Origin: Spirosoma validum | GTDB lineage: Bacteria; Bacteroidota; Bacteroidia; Cytophagales; Spirosomataceae | DNA length: 64,000 nt | Direction: 5' to 3' | Assembly (NCBI RefSeq): GCF_014699035.1 | Contig: NZ_JACXAA010000010.1 | Coordinates: 62,001-126,000 of the forward strand | Shown: positions 51,261 to 60,564 of the stretch, piece by piece | How the letters are laid out: every line of letters begins with the position of its first letter | Numbering within the stretch: the first letter of the stretch is position 1 | Translations under genes and position numbers: made by a program | The notes under the pieces: model-generated | The model's input: the letters and a program-made list of their open reading frames with translations, nothing else | Databases searched by the model: none | Told to the model about the DNA's origin: nothing

Positions 51261-52949
51261 TTATGCTTCCCAAATTACCCGAACAACTTTGCCATGCACG
51301 CCAATCGTCTGGAAAAATTCCAGCCAGTGCAGTTGCTGCGGACCAAGGTGATCCGTTGGTGATTTCACTTCTACAAATTCATAATAGCCTTGCTCATTCC
51401 AGATCAGTAAATCAGGGAAGCCGCGCGTGTGCTCACGGAGGTTGCGGGACATTTCGAGCAGAATCAGTCGAAGTTGATCGATGTCCAGTAAATCAACCAT
51501 TCGCTGCACGAGCGTCAGCAATTCATCGGACCAGTCGACCAGTACGTTCGTGATACCGTATTTGGCGTTAAACATTCGCCCGGTATGGCGTCGCCAGTCG
51601 TCTTTTGTCGCTAATTCGTTTAGCCGTTTTTTTAATAAATCTTCGCGCTTTATGTAAAAATCGGGCAGATAAAAGTCCGATGGCGCGCGCTGGAGAGGGT
51701 GGTGGATAGCTGATACGTTGGCGTCGTAAATAATATCCCAGAAAACCAACCCAAACAAGCCACGCCAGGGATAATTTTCCGTGAAGGCCGCGTCGTAGTC
51801 GTGCTCCAGATAATAGTTCATTACGCCCGCTTCGACATGGTGCCGATAAGCCGCCGGGATGTTTACACTCTCAGCGTCTGATAAAAAGCGGGTTGTGGCT
51901 TTACGAGTCCGTTTTTTCTCGCCTATACTTAGAATTTTCTCACGGAAATCATTGGCAAAGTAGCGCTCTTCGGCATTGAGCGGATTTATCGCGATTTCAT
52001 CGCAGAGAGCTAAGGCTTCTTCAACCGAACCATTTCGGAATAATAACCGAACCCGTCGTTCGCGGGCTGGTACCCGATCTGAAAGTTCATAGACTGAGAG
52101 AGCCTGTTCGGGGAGCTTTTGCCGTTCTAAATAGCCGCCCACCCGACATACAAGTTTCTGATAACCCGGAATGGCGATTTCGGTTAATTCAGGACGAGTC
52201 TCGTTCCAGTTCAAAAACCAGTTATAAATATCTTCGGCAGGCGCTTCGGCTTCTTTAAGGTCGTAAAATTCCTCATTCGTCAGTGAGATCAGTAATTTGT
52301 CTTCTACCTCCTTACGGGTACGGAAACGCGCCGTTAGCTTATTTTCGTCATATCGCTCAAAATTGACCATGCCCAGGTCACGTACTACGAACTCGGTCAT
52401 GTTAGTGCCCCGATTGCCGAAAAACAGGTATTTCACCATCGTACCTTCGGCGTCGAAATTCATTTTAACGACCGTTTCGAACGTAGTAAGGCTGGTAACA
52501 ATTTCGCCAAAGTCAAGTTCACTCAACGCATAGCGCACTAGCCCTTCTTTCTTTGCTTTGCCCAGGGGCTTAATTTCTTCGGGCTCAAGCGGTAGCAGTT
52601 CGAGCAATTCGGGTTTGGTAAAAACACTCAGTGCATCGTCGCCCAGGCTGACTTGCTGGGGCGATAAAGGCTCGATAAAGCCCGCACTAATTAATTCGTC
52701 AACGGCTGCCGATAAGTCAGTTATTTCGGCATATTGTAGTTTATTGACACGAAAAAAGAGTCCTTTGCGGTTACTGAATCGTACGTAAAGACATTGAGCA
52801 TCGAGACCGAGAGCCTCAAATCGACGCACGAAGTCCCATTCGGCATCGTTCAATAAAGCACCGTACAGACGTTTGACGAAATCCAGCACGTAGCGGAAAT
52901 TGTCGAGATAGTAACGGGGTGTAAGGATAACCTTTTGTCGTCCGATCAT
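51261..52949 (-). CDS. VRR-NUC domain nuclease (FAN1-like)
   Basis: The 562-residue protein ends in a VRR-NUC domain: GFPDLLIWNEQGYYEFVEVK with the catalytic Asp and the ExK pair, then SPTDHLGPQQLHWLEFF. The N-terminal part includes a SAP-like/helical DNA-binding section (YLDNFRYVLDFVKRLYGALL, SISL-type helices) and the FAN1-type middle with TPR-like helices (LVCRVGGYLERQKLPEQALS, VRLLFRNGSVEEALALCDEI). FAN1 and its bacterial homologues act on branched or cross-linked DNA. No replication or repair gene is adjacent, so the pathway is inferred from the family only. Confidence 0.88.
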   Translation of the reverse strand: MIGRQKVILTPRYYLDNFRYVLDFVKRLYGALLNDAEWDFVRRFEALGLDAQCLYVRFSNRKGLFFRVNKLQYAEITDLSAAVDELISAGFIEPLSPQQVSLGDDALSVFTKPELLELLPLEPEEIKPLGKAKKEGLVRYALSELDFGEIVTSLTTFETVVKMNFDAEGTMVKYLFFGNRGTNMTEFVVRDLGMVNFERYDENKLTARFRTRKEVEDKLLISLTNEEFYDLKEAEAPAEDIYNWFLNWNETRPELTEIAIPGYQKLVCRVGGYLERQKLPEQALSVYELSDRVPARERRVRLLFRNGSVEEALALCDEIAINPLNAEERYFANDFREKILSIGEKKRTRKATTRFLSDAESVNIPAAYRHHVEAGVMNYYLEHDYDAAFTENYPWRGLFGLVFWDIIYDANVSAIHHPLQRAPSDFYLPDFYIKREDLLKKRLNELATKDDWRRHTGRMFNAKYGITNVLVDWSDELLTLVQRMVDLLDIDQLRLILLEMSRNLREHTRGFPDLLIWNEQGYYEFVEVKSPTDHLGPQQLHWLEFFQTIGVHGKVVRVIWEA

Positions 52950-53065
52950 AATGTATCTGCGGTCGGGCTGGCGTTCCCGATTTATTCCGTGCTATACTGT
53001 TCACAGAGTTTAGCTGAAACGCCAGCCCGGTTGTGACTATAAATACAACACAAAAACAGCTATTT

Positions 53066-54073
53066 ATGTCCCCAAATGACGTTCTTAATAAGCTACACAA
53101 ACAAGGATTTTTGCCGCCTGAACAGCAAGCGATAATCGCTGAAATAGAGCAGAAAAGGCCATTTTCGCTGCATTGGGAATTGCGGTCGATGCTGTACATC
53201 GGCATCTTGTTGCTGAGCTCAGGATTGGGTCTTCTGGTATATGATAACTTTGATCAAATTGGTCACGGCGCCTTGCTGGCGGCTATTGCTGTAGCCTGCG
53301 TAGGATGCTTTTTCTTCGCCTGGCGATTCCGGCCAGAGTGGACCAGAGAACAAACCAAAAGTCGATCGTCGTTTGGTGATTACGCCCTGATCTTAGCCTG
53401 CCTGCTGTTCCTAACGCTCGAAGGATACGCCCAATATGCCTATACTGTTTTCGGAACGCGTTATGGGTTGGTAACGCTGCTGCCGGCTGCGTTGTTCTTG
53501 CCACTGGCTTACCGTTTCGACCACCGCGGGGTATTGGGTATGGCGCTAACCGCGCTGATCTCATGGGTGGGTGTCACGGTTCGGCCACTGGAATTGTATG
53601 TCAAAACCAACTTCTTCGATCAGAAAACCGTCTTTTCGGCTATCGGACTAGCGCTTGTTTTAATTACGCTGGCACTGGGTTTGGAACGACAACGTATTAA
53701 ACCGCACTTCACATACACCTACCTGACCATTGCCGGAAACCTGTTAATGGTAGCGCTACTGGGTGGGTTATTCAATTTCGAGGATAGGTGGGCGTGGTTT
53801 GCGCTCGGTTTGGGCGTTACGTGTGTCGCCTTCGATCAATATGCTCGTCGGGAGCGACGGCTTGCCAATAGTCCAGCTGGCTCGTTTGTTTATCTGCTTA
53901 TCAGTCTGATTTATGGGTACATCGGCGCTACGTATATCGTCTTTCACTACCTGCACCTCGATCGTGTGGGGGATAATATTTACTATTGGTATTTTATTCT
54001 GACAGGCATCGCCTTAGTCTATTATCTGATGAGTCAGCTACCGAAGGGAAACAGAACGAATGAAAGCCTATAA
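53066..54073 (+). CDS. DUF2157 membrane protein
   Basis: ATG 53066 (MSPNDVLNKLHKQGFLPPEQ) gives 335 residues; an upstream GTG would add eleven. An N-terminal soluble segment of about 40 residues is followed by nine or so transmembrane helices (LYIGILLLSSGLGLLVY, AIAVACVGCFFFAW, YALILACLLFLTLEGY). The short helical N-terminus with a 'G-hydrophobic-xxEQ' pattern is characteristic of DUF2157. The function is unknown. It overlaps the next gene by 14 bases, and the two are probably expressed together as a pair of related membrane proteins. Confidence 0.85.
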   Translation: MSPNDVLNKLHKQGFLPPEQQAIIAEIEQKRPFSLHWELRSMLYIGILLLSSGLGLLVYDNFDQIGHGALLAAIAVACVGCFFFAWRFRPEWTREQTKSRSSFGDYALILACLLFLTLEGYAQYAYTVFGTRYGLVTLLPAALFLPLAYRFDHRGVLGMALTALISWVGVTVRPLELYVKTNFFDQKTVFSAIGLALVLITLALGLERQRIKPHFTYTYLTIAGNLLMVALLGGLFNFEDRWAWFALGLGVTCVAFDQYARRERRLANSPAGSFVYLLISLIYGYIGATYIVFHYLHLDRVGDNIYYWYFILTGIALVYYLMSQLPKGNRTNESL

Positions 54074-55250
54074 CGAACAGTGGATTTATAACCGAGGAAT
54101 AGTAGACCAGGCCGCGCGCTGGCGTCAGCAGCAATTGCTATCTGCTGAACAGATTGACGCCATTCGTCAGGCTTATCCAGTCGAGTTTCGGCAAACGAAC
54201 GGTTTTATCGAAATCGGTTTGTTTCTTTTTACGACCGTAGCCATTCTGGCCTGTTATCTGCTACCTGCCAGCGTTTTCTCGGTATTGCTAACCGACCAAA
54301 CAACGTATGGGCTGTTCAACGTAGCGTTTGGGCTTGGTGTTGGGTTTGTTGGACGTATCCTGATCAATCGGCGGCTTCTTTACCGAAATGGTATCGATAA
54401 TGCTTTCGTCGTTACGTTGACTGGGTTCTTAGCGTTCGGGCTTAATCAGTTTTTACCAAATGGACTTTCAATAGCCACGCATTGTCTCGTTACGTTGCCC
54501 CTGTTGTTACTGGTGTTTTGGTACTACGGTGATACACTGATTGCGTTTTTTACTCTCGCTACGTTCTATACGTTCATTTTTGATGGCCTGCTCAAGTTTA
54601 GCTGGGGGAAAGATGCCTTACCGTTCGTGATGATGGGCGTTTCACTGATACTTTATCTGACGGTTAGATGGATTCTTAGAAGCAATAGGCAACTGGAGTA
54701 TTATTCCGATCCGCTAAACCTGGTACAGTGGATAGCCTTGACCGTGCTGGCTGCCAGTGGAAACTACTTTGTCGTCCGCGAGCTGAACGGACTACTGCTT
54801 AAAACAAGTCTGATCAGTTCCCGACATGTTGTTGCGCCCGAAATAGCTCTGGCGTGGCTGTTTTGGCTATTGACATTTGTTATCCCTACAATTTACTTGT
54901 GGCAGGGATTGGTGAAGCGAAATCGAATGCTTACTATTCTGGGTGTGCTGGGATGGATTGCTGCTGTCATGACTTTTCATGAATATCACGCACTGGTTCC
55001 GCTCAACGTAGCGTTGACTATTGGTGGTTTTGTCTTAATCGGCATTGCTGTCGCAGTCATTCAATACTTACGTCAATCCAAATCCGGATTTACCGACGTA
55101 CCCGATGAAGAATCACCTAATGAGTTACTAAGTAATCTGGGAACGATTGCTTCGATACAGGCTACGACTGGTGCCCAGCATATACCAAAAGATGATATTC
55201 GGTTTGGTGGGGGTGATTTTGGTGGAGCTGGAAGTGAAGGGAAATACTAA
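54060..55250 (+). CDS. Second DUF2157/DUF4401-like membrane protein with a glycine-rich tail
   Basis: The 396-residue protein starts 14 bases inside the previous gene. Its N-terminus (WIYNRGIVDQAARWRQQQLL, SAEQIDAIRQAY) has the same helical layout as the upstream DUF2157 protein, and some ten transmembrane helices follow (TTVAILACYLLPASVFSVLL, VGVSLILYLTVRWIL-type). After about residue 350 comes a cytoplasmic or periplasmic tail (FTDVPDEESPNELLSNLGTI) that ends in RFGGGDFGGAGSEGKY, a Gly-rich end reminiscent of TPM-domain proteins. The pair probably works as a complex of unknown role. Confidence 0.78.
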   Translation: MKAYNEQWIYNRGIVDQAARWRQQQLLSAEQIDAIRQAYPVEFRQTNGFIEIGLFLFTTVAILACYLLPASVFSVLLTDQTTYGLFNVAFGLGVGFVGRILINRRLLYRNGIDNAFVVTLTGFLAFGLNQFLPNGLSIATHCLVTLPLLLLVFWYYGDTLIAFFTLATFYTFIFDGLLKFSWGKDALPFVMMGVSLILYLTVRWILRSNRQLEYYSDPLNLVQWIALTVLAASGNYFVVRELNGLLLKTSLISSRHVVAPEIALAWLFWLLTFVIPTIYLWQGLVKRNRMLTILGVLGWIAAVMTFHEYHALVPLNVALTIGGFVLIGIAVAVIQYLRQSKSGFTDVPDEESPNELLSNLGTIASIQATTGAQHIPKDDIRFGGGDFGGAGSEGKY

Positions 55251-55265
55251 GTGTATAGAATTCTG

Positions 55266-55273
55266 TATTTTTG
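55266..55273 (+). promoter_or_regulatory. Candidate -7 box (TATTTTTG) for vapBC
   Basis: Perfect TAnnTTTG match 20 bases before the vapB ATG at 55293. No TTTG is visible at the expected -33 distance. Confidence 0.35.
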
Positions 55274-55292
55274 TGTATAAGACATAATTAAT

Positions 55293-55508
55293 ATGCGAAC
55301 AAATATTGATATTGATGATGGATTGCTTCAGAAGGCGATGGCGATAAGTCATTTGAAGACAAAAAAAGCTATCGTTGAACTGGCTTTACAAGAGTATATA
55401 AACATGACTCGTCGCAGAGACCTACTTTCTTTACGTGGAAAAGTGCAATGGGATGGTGATTTGGATCAGATGCGGACTGATACCACACTGAATGATTATG
55501 ATAAATGA
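55293..55508 (+). CDS. vapB: VapB-type antitoxin (type II toxin-antitoxin)
   Basis: The 71-residue protein starts with the ribbon-helix-helix signature MRTNIDIDDGLLQKAMAISH and TKKAIVELALQEYINM, as in the VapB/DUF2191 group. The C-terminal half (GKVQWDGDLDQMRTDTTLND) is the acidic, flexible stretch that usually wraps the toxin. The last codon and stop overlap the vapC start by four bases (ATGA), the standard arrangement for translational coupling. It probably represses its own promoter as a complex with VapC. Confidence 0.93.
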   Translation: MRTNIDIDDGLLQKAMAISHLKTKKAIVELALQEYINMTRRRDLLSLRGKVQWDGDLDQMRTDTTLNDYDK

Positions 55509-55900
55509 TTGTTGATACGTCTGTCTGGATAGACTTTTTGCGTGGTGTCCGAAGTGCGCAAACAGATTTAGTAGCTGCTCTTTTGGTCGAGAGGGATTTG
55601 CTCTATATAACGCCAACTATCTTGCAAGAAGTCTTACAGGGAGTATACAATGACAGTCAGTTCGAACGAATAAAAGAAAATTTGTTAGCCTGTAGACTAT
55701 TACGGTTCGATCCTGTTGAAGCCGCCATCGGAGCGGCTCAGTTATATCGCGATCTTCGCAAAAAAGGTGTGACCATTCGTAAGCCCAACGATTGTCTGAT
55801 CGCACACTACGCGATTTTTTACGACATGCCTATTCTGCACAGTGACGCCGACTTTGACCAGATCGGTCGCTTCACGGCCTTACGGATTGCTACTTCCTGA
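55505..55900 (+). CDS. vapC: VapC-type PIN-domain toxin
   Basis: The 131-residue protein has the PIN active-site acids: Asp4 in MIVDTSVWIDFLRG, Glu in ILQEVLQGV, Asp in PNDCLIAHYAI and the last acids in HSDADFDQIGR. VapC toxins are Mg-dependent RNases that cleave tRNA or rRNA. It overlaps vapB by four bases and is followed by a 72-base gap before pgk. All expected acidic residues are present, so the toxin should be active. Confidence 0.95.
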   Translation: MIVDTSVWIDFLRGVRSAQTDLVAALLVERDLLYITPTILQEVLQGVYNDSQFERIKENLLACRLLRFDPVEAAIGAAQLYRDLRKKGVTIRKPNDCLIAHYAIFYDMPILHSDADFDQIGRFTALRIATS

Positions 55901-55933
55901 TAAACTTCCCGTTTTCATCTGCCGAAAAACCGC

Positions 55934-55941
55934 TAAGTTTG
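55934..55941 (+). promoter_or_regulatory. Candidate pgk promoter (-7 TAAGTTTG)
   Basis: Perfect TAnnTTTG, with a TTTT at 55912-55915 (18-base spacing) as a possible -33 element, 31 bases before the pgk ATG. Confidence 0.45.
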
Positions 55942-55972
55942 GCCTCGTAAACCAACGACCATACGTAGTCGC

Positions 55973-57160
55973 ATGAAAACCGTAGATTCCTACAATTTTG
56001 CTGGCAAGAAAGCCCTCGTTCGGGTAGATTTCAACGTGCCCCTCGATAAGGCGTATAACATTACTGACGACACCCGTATTAAAGCGACCATCCCAACCGT
56101 GATGAAAATCGTGAATGATGGTGGCTCCGCTATTCTGATGTCGCACCTTGGCCGGCCGAAAGGTGGTCCTGAAGAAAAATATTCGCTTAAACACGTATTA
56201 CCTGCGCTGAAAGAAGCCTTCGGTCGCGATGTGAAATTTGCGGATGATTGCATTGGTCAATCCGCTACCGATCTGGCGGCTAGCCTGAAACCAGGTGAAA
56301 TTCTGCTGCTCGAAAATCTGCGTTTTTATAAGGAAGAAGAGAAAGGAGACGTAGCGTTTGCCGAAAAGCTTGCCAAACTCGGTGATGTTTGGGTAAATGA
56401 CGCGTTCGGAACGGCCCACCGGGCTCACGCTAGTACAGCTGTAATGGGTCAGTTCTTCAATGATCGCGTTGCTGGTTACGTCATGCAGGCTGAATTGGAT
56501 AATGCCAAAAAGATTCTGGAGAGTGCTGAGCGGCCCTTCACGGCCATTATGGGTGGCGCTAAAATCTCTGACAAGATTCTGATTATCGAAAAACTGCTTG
56601 ATAAGGTTGATAATTTAATCATCGGTGGGGGAATGACCTATACCTTCACCAAGGCACAGGGGGGGCAAATCGGTAATTCGCTTCTGGAAGCCGATAAGCA
56701 GGACCTTGCTCTCGAACTGATCAAAAAAGCGGAAGAAAAAGGGGTGAAAATTTATATGCCGGTTGATAATGTCTGCGCAGATGCCTTCTCGAATGATGCG
56801 AATCGCCAGATAGTGGCTACGGGCCAGATTCCTGATGGCTGGGAGGGGTTGGATATTGGTCCTGAAACGATTAAAACGTTTACCGAGGTTGTTCTGGCAT
56901 CGAAAACTATTCTCTGGAACGGCCCAATGGGTGTGTTTGAGTTTGAGAATTTTGCCAAAGGCACCGACGCTATTGCTGAAGCAGTTGTAAAAGCCACGGA
57001 AGAAAATGGTGCTTTCTCGCTTATCGGTGGTGGTGACTCAGCCTCTGCGATCAACCAGGCCGGCTACGGCGACCGCGTTAGCTACGTATCAACTGGGGGT
57101 GGAGCCTTGCTTGAATACATGGAAGGTAAGACGCTGCCAGGTGTAGCTGCTCTCGAATAA
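55973..57160 (+). CDS. pgk: Phosphoglycerate kinase
   Basis: The 395-residue protein matches PGK across its length: KKALVRVDFNVPLDKAYNIT (substrate-binding Asp and Asn), MSHLGRPKGGPEEKYSLKHV, LLLENLRFYKEEEKGD, NDAFGTAHRAHASTAVMGQF, IMGGAKISDKILIIEKLLDK and the nucleotide-site end LIGGGDSASAINQAGYGDRV. The enzyme makes ATP from 1,3-bisphosphoglycerate in glycolysis. It stands alone, directly after vapBC. Confidence 0.98.
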   Translation: MKTVDSYNFAGKKALVRVDFNVPLDKAYNITDDTRIKATIPTVMKIVNDGGSAILMSHLGRPKGGPEEKYSLKHVLPALKEAFGRDVKFADDCIGQSATDLAASLKPGEILLLENLRFYKEEEKGDVAFAEKLAKLGDVWVNDAFGTAHRAHASTAVMGQFFNDRVAGYVMQAELDNAKKILESAERPFTAIMGGAKISDKILIIEKLLDKVDNLIIGGGMTYTFTKAQGGQIGNSLLEADKQDLALELIKKAEEKGVKIYMPVDNVCADAFSNDANRQIVATGQIPDGWEGLDIGPETIKTFTEVVLASKTILWNGPMGVFEFENFAKGTDAIAEAVVKATEENGAFSLIGGGDSASAINQAGYGDRVSYVSTGGGALLEYMEGKTLPGVAALE

Positions 57161-57179
57161 AACCTCACAGATTACGTTT

Positions 57180-58676
57180 CTACAAGCTACTTAAAGCCGC
57201 TCTTGCTTTGTTGTCAACGCTGTTTTTGTATTCGTGGCGTTTAAAGCTAAGCGCTTTTTGAAAGAACGATCGGGCGCGCGTCCGATCGTTCTTTTGTTGA
57301 TAAATATAGCCTAACTGTAAAGCCGCCGTGGCACCAAAGGAAAGCTGTTCCGGTTCGCTGAGGGCAAGCGCACGATTGAGGTAAGGAATGGCTGCGTCGG
57401 GTTCGTCACGGCGTTGGTAGATACGTCCCATACGGTAATTGTATTCAGCTTTTTCGGCACTTATTGAAAATTTGACCTCTGCATAGGGACGCAGGTACGC
57501 CAGCGCACTATCGGTGAACCCACCATCTGAGGCTATTCGTGCGCGCATCAGGACCTTGTAATTTGGTGATACGCCTTTTTTAAAATAAGCTTCGGCAAAC
57601 TTCTGGGCAGCTTTATCGGATTCAACGTTTGTACGACCCCTTTGGATAACCTGTTGCAGAAAAGGCCGTGATTTAGCATCCGACTCGTTCGCTAACCAGT
57701 GACAGAGAAATAGTTTGTAATACGTATCTTTTATATAGTTCTGACCTTTGTAGCTCGTTAGAAATTGCTGAAAATGAACTGCTGAAATAGTATACTGGCT
57801 TTTTTGCAGAAAGATATCACCCAGAATGTTTTCAATAATGGGCAGTTGAATATAGGTTTTATCAGTAGGACGACTTTTGAGATACGTTAAAGCCTGTTCG
57901 CTGTGTCCGTTTTTTTGTTCGATCGTTGCGCCGAAAAAGTGGAGTAGTAAATTGTCCGGATGCTCACTGACTAGTCGTTGCAAGGTTTGTCCATCAGCGT
58001 CAGTAAATTTCAGAACATAAGCCCGAACCATCAAATCAATTAACCGGGCTTCGAGTTGGAAGAGTGGGTCCTGCTGAGCTCTTTGTAATTCCTGCTGACC
58101 CTGCCTGATATTACCGTGCAGACCAAGCAAGTTGGCTACCCAGACGTAATTATCGGGCACTGAGCCAATCATGATGTGTAAGGTTCCGAGCGATTTGTAA
58201 GTGGGCAGAAAAGTAGGGAATCGCTTCTGGTTCTCTGTTAACAGTTTATAGGCTCGAATAACGTCCCAACTGGCGCTCATCTCCTTACCGAGCTTCAATT
58301 TTACAAAGGCCCAGTGAAGCCGTACTTCAGCCTGAATTACCCGTTTCCAGGGCGAAGTGTCATCCAGTTTTTTCAGAGCGTCGAGCCGGTCATCTTCGCG
58401 ATCATCCAGCGATGCGAAAGCCTGCTCATCATCCGAGCTTACGAGTGTGAGCATATCGGCATAATCATCCAGGAAAATACGAATCCCGTTCGCGGCAGAC
58501 TCAAGTTCCAGTTGCTGCTTCCCCGACTGCACTCTGAGTTTCTGCAAATCCGCATAGGCGCGTTGCAAACCCGGCGTCCAGACAAAATCCTGGGCGTGAG
58601 TCAGTACTGGAATGGAAAGAAGGATAAACAAAAACACCGGGCGTAAACCCGGTGCAGTTGCCAAAAAACGCTTCAT
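57180..58676 (-). CDS. Secreted tetratricopeptide-repeat protein
   Basis: The 498-residue protein has a signal peptide (VFLFILLSIPVLTHAQ). Most of the rest is helical. The C-terminal 120 residues are clear TPR units (AEYNYRMGRIYQRRDEPDAA, IPYLNRALALSEPEQLSFGA, ALQLGYIYQQKNDRTRARSF). The middle holds TPR-like helices (LLENQ.., LKSLGTLHIMIGSVPDNYVW). It is probably periplasmic and acts as a scaffold; no partner is obvious. It reads leftward 14 bases after the zinc-ribbon gene and may be in one transcript with it. Confidence 0.85.
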   Translation of the reverse strand: MKRFLATAPGLRPVFLFILLSIPVLTHAQDFVWTPGLQRAYADLQKLRVQSGKQQLELESAANGIRIFLDDYADMLTLVSSDDEQAFASLDDREDDRLDALKKLDDTSPWKRVIQAEVRLHWAFVKLKLGKEMSASWDVIRAYKLLTENQKRFPTFLPTYKSLGTLHIMIGSVPDNYVWVANLLGLHGNIRQGQQELQRAQQDPLFQLEARLIDLMVRAYVLKFTDADGQTLQRLVSEHPDNLLLHFFGATIEQKNGHSEQALTYLKSRPTDKTYIQLPIIENILGDIFLQKSQYTISAVHFQQFLTSYKGQNYIKDTYYKLFLCHWLANESDAKSRPFLQQVIQRGRTNVESDKAAQKFAEAYFKKGVSPNYKVLMRARIASDGGFTDSALAYLRPYAEVKFSISAEKAEYNYRMGRIYQRRDEPDAAIPYLNRALALSEPEQLSFGATAALQLGYIYQQKNDRTRARSFFQKALSFKRHEYKNSVDNKARAALSSL

Positions 58677-58690
58677 ATCAGTTCAGTTCG

Positions 58691-59446
58691 CTATCGACCA
58701 CGACCAACCGTAGCTGGCTCAGGGACACCTTCGACGTCCGCAAAGATGCGCCCGCAGTGTTCGCAGACGATAATCTTCTTTTTGTCTTTAATATCGGCCT
58801 GGCGTTGAGGAGGTACTACGTTGAAACAGCCCCCACATGCACCGCGTTTCACCATGACAACGGCCAAACCGTTCAGAGCGTTACCACGAATTTTGTTATA
58901 AGAATTCAGCAGACGCGGCTCAATCGTTTTTGCCTGTTCGTCGCGCTGTTTGATGAATTCTTTTTCTTCTTCCTGGCTTTCCGACGTAATCTGATCCAGT
59001 TCCTGCTTTTTCGCTTTCAGATCTTCTTTCCGTTCGTTAAGCGCGGCCTGCGTCGTTTTGATTTCTTCTTCTTTGCCACGAACCCGAAACTGAGCTTCGT
59101 TGGCGCGTTTTTCAACCAGTTCGATTTCAAGCGACTGCAGTTCAATCTCTTTAGAAATTGCGTCGAACTCGCGGTTGTTCCGCACGTTCATCTGCTGATC
59201 TTTATACTTCGTAATCAGTTTCTCGGCATCTTTCTTTCCTACGCGATTACGTTCAACTTCCTCGTCCAGCGTCTTGATTTCAGCCTGAAACTTGCCTATT
59301 CGTGTTTCAAAACCGGCAATATCGTCTTCTAAATCACGGACTTCTTCGGGAAGGCCTCCGCGAATCTTGATAAGTTCATCTAATTGAGAATCCAGGGATT
59401 GCAGTTTCAGAAGAGCGTCTAATTTTTGCGCAATCGTCAGTTCCAT
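58691..59446 (-). CDS. C4-type zinc-ribbon, coiled-coil protein (CT398-like)
   Basis: ATG 59446 (MELTIAQKLDALLKLQ) gives 251 residues; an earlier ATG would overlap the Nif3-type gene and adds an unconserved leader. Residues about 10-165 are a long coiled coil (LDEEVERNRVGKKDAEKLIT, LEIELVEKRANEAQFRVRGK). The C-terminal domain has two CxxC knuckles, GACGGCFNVVPPQ and CEHCGRIF, which bind zinc. The family is often encoded beside Nif3-like proteins, as here. Its function is unsettled; a role in RNA or protein complexes has been suggested. Confidence 0.9.
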   Translation of the reverse strand: MELTIAQKLDALLKLQSLDSQLDELIKIRGGLPEEVRDLEDDIAGFETRIGKFQAEIKTLDEEVERNRVGKKDAEKLITKYKDQQMNVRNNREFDAISKEIELQSLEIELVEKRANEAQFRVRGKEEEIKTTQAALNERKEDLKAKKQELDQITSESQEEEKEFIKQRDEQAKTIEPRLLNSYNKIRGNALNGLAVVMVKRGACGGCFNVVPPQRQADIKDKKKIIVCEHCGRIFADVEGVPEPATVGRGR

Positions 59447-59463
59447 TCGGAATGTAGTTAGTG

Positions 59464-60564
59464 CTATATGAAATATCGGACCGGATTCGTATCCGTTTCT
59501 GATAAAATTACCGCAAAAGTAGTGAATTTTTTTGCCAAATGCCCGCAAATCAACTCTTTCGTAAAGACTTCACTCTCATAGTGCCCAATATCGCAGATAC
59601 CTATGCGGCCATCAGCATCGAAAAATTCATGGTATTTGTAATCGGCAGTCACAAAAACGTCGGCTCCTGCCCGCATGGCGTCTAGTAATAAAAAACTGCC
59701 TACGCCCCCACATACCGCTATTCGTCTGATCGGACGGTCGGGGAGGGGCGTGTACCGGATTAGGTTCAGATTCATGTTTTCTTTCAGATAGGCCAGCCAC
59801 GACTGACTATCCAACGGTTCTACTAACTCACCAACTGCCCCTGAACCAACTTCCTGATTTTGATTCTCTAACGTAGTCAGATAATAAGCAACTTCTTCAT
59901 ACGGGTGTGTCTGACGCAAAGCTGTCAGAAGCTGGCTTTGCTGATATGTCGGAAAAATTACCTCAAGTCGGTTTTCTGTTTCCTCATGGTAAGTGCCTAC
60001 TTCGCCGATGGCGGGTTGGGCACCTTCGCCGGGCTGATACGTACCCGTTCCCTGAACCCGAAAACTACAGTTTTTGTACGCCCCAATCTGACCGGCTCCC
60101 GCTGCGTAAAGCGCATCCAGTACCCGCTGCGTATCGGCTACGGGTACAAAGGTGACCAGCTTGGTTAAAACCTGCGTTTTGGGAGACAGCACCCGTACAT
60201 TCTGTAGCTTTAGTTTCTCGGCAATCTTGAAATTAACTCCGCCTGCTACGTTGTCTAAGTTCGTATGCGCTGCGTAGAGAGCCACATCGTTTTTAATAGC
60301 TTTGATAACCGTTCGTTCAACATAGGTTTTTCCATTCAGCCTTTTTAAGCCTTTAAAAACGATTGGGTGGTGTGCTACCACTACGTTACAGCCTTTAGCG
60401 ATTGCTTCATCAACAACGGCCTCTGTTGTATCGAGGGTGACCAAAATACCTTTGATCTCGGTAGTAGGATCGCCGACGATCAGGCCTGCATTGTCGTACG
60501 ATTCCTGGTAAGCGAGTGGAGAAAATGTTTCAAGGTAAGCGGTAAGATGACGAATTTGAGGCAT
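59464..60564 (-). CDS. Nif3-like dinuclear metal-centre protein
   Basis: The 366-residue protein matches the Nif3/YqfO group. N-terminal metal ligands lie in GCNVVVAHHPIVFKGL and YAAHTNLDNVAGGVN, with late ligands in ICDIGHYESEVFTKELI. The middle insert (CSFRVQGTGTYQPGEGAQPA, RLEVIFPTYQQSQLLTALRQ) is the PII-like domain of the YqfO subgroup. The enzyme is a hexameric metal protein of uncertain activity (GTP cyclohydrolase I type 2 in older annotations). It lies upstream of the zinc-ribbon gene, 17 bases away, in the same direction. Confidence 0.93.
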   Translation of the reverse strand: MPQIRHLTAYLETFSPLAYQESYDNAGLIVGDPTTEIKGILVTLDTTEAVVDEAIAKGCNVVVAHHPIVFKGLKRLNGKTYVERTVIKAIKNDVALYAAHTNLDNVAGGVNFKIAEKLKLQNVRVLSPKTQVLTKLVTFVPVADTQRVLDALYAAGAGQIGAYKNCSFRVQGTGTYQPGEGAQPAIGEVGTYHEETENRLEVIFPTYQQSQLLTALRQTHPYEEVAYYLTTLENQNQEVGSGAVGELVEPLDSQSWLAYLKENMNLNLIRYTPLPDRPIRRIAVCGGVGSFLLLDAMRAGADVFVTADYKYHEFFDADGRIGICDIGHYESEVFTKELICGHLAKKFTTFAVILSETDTNPVRYFI

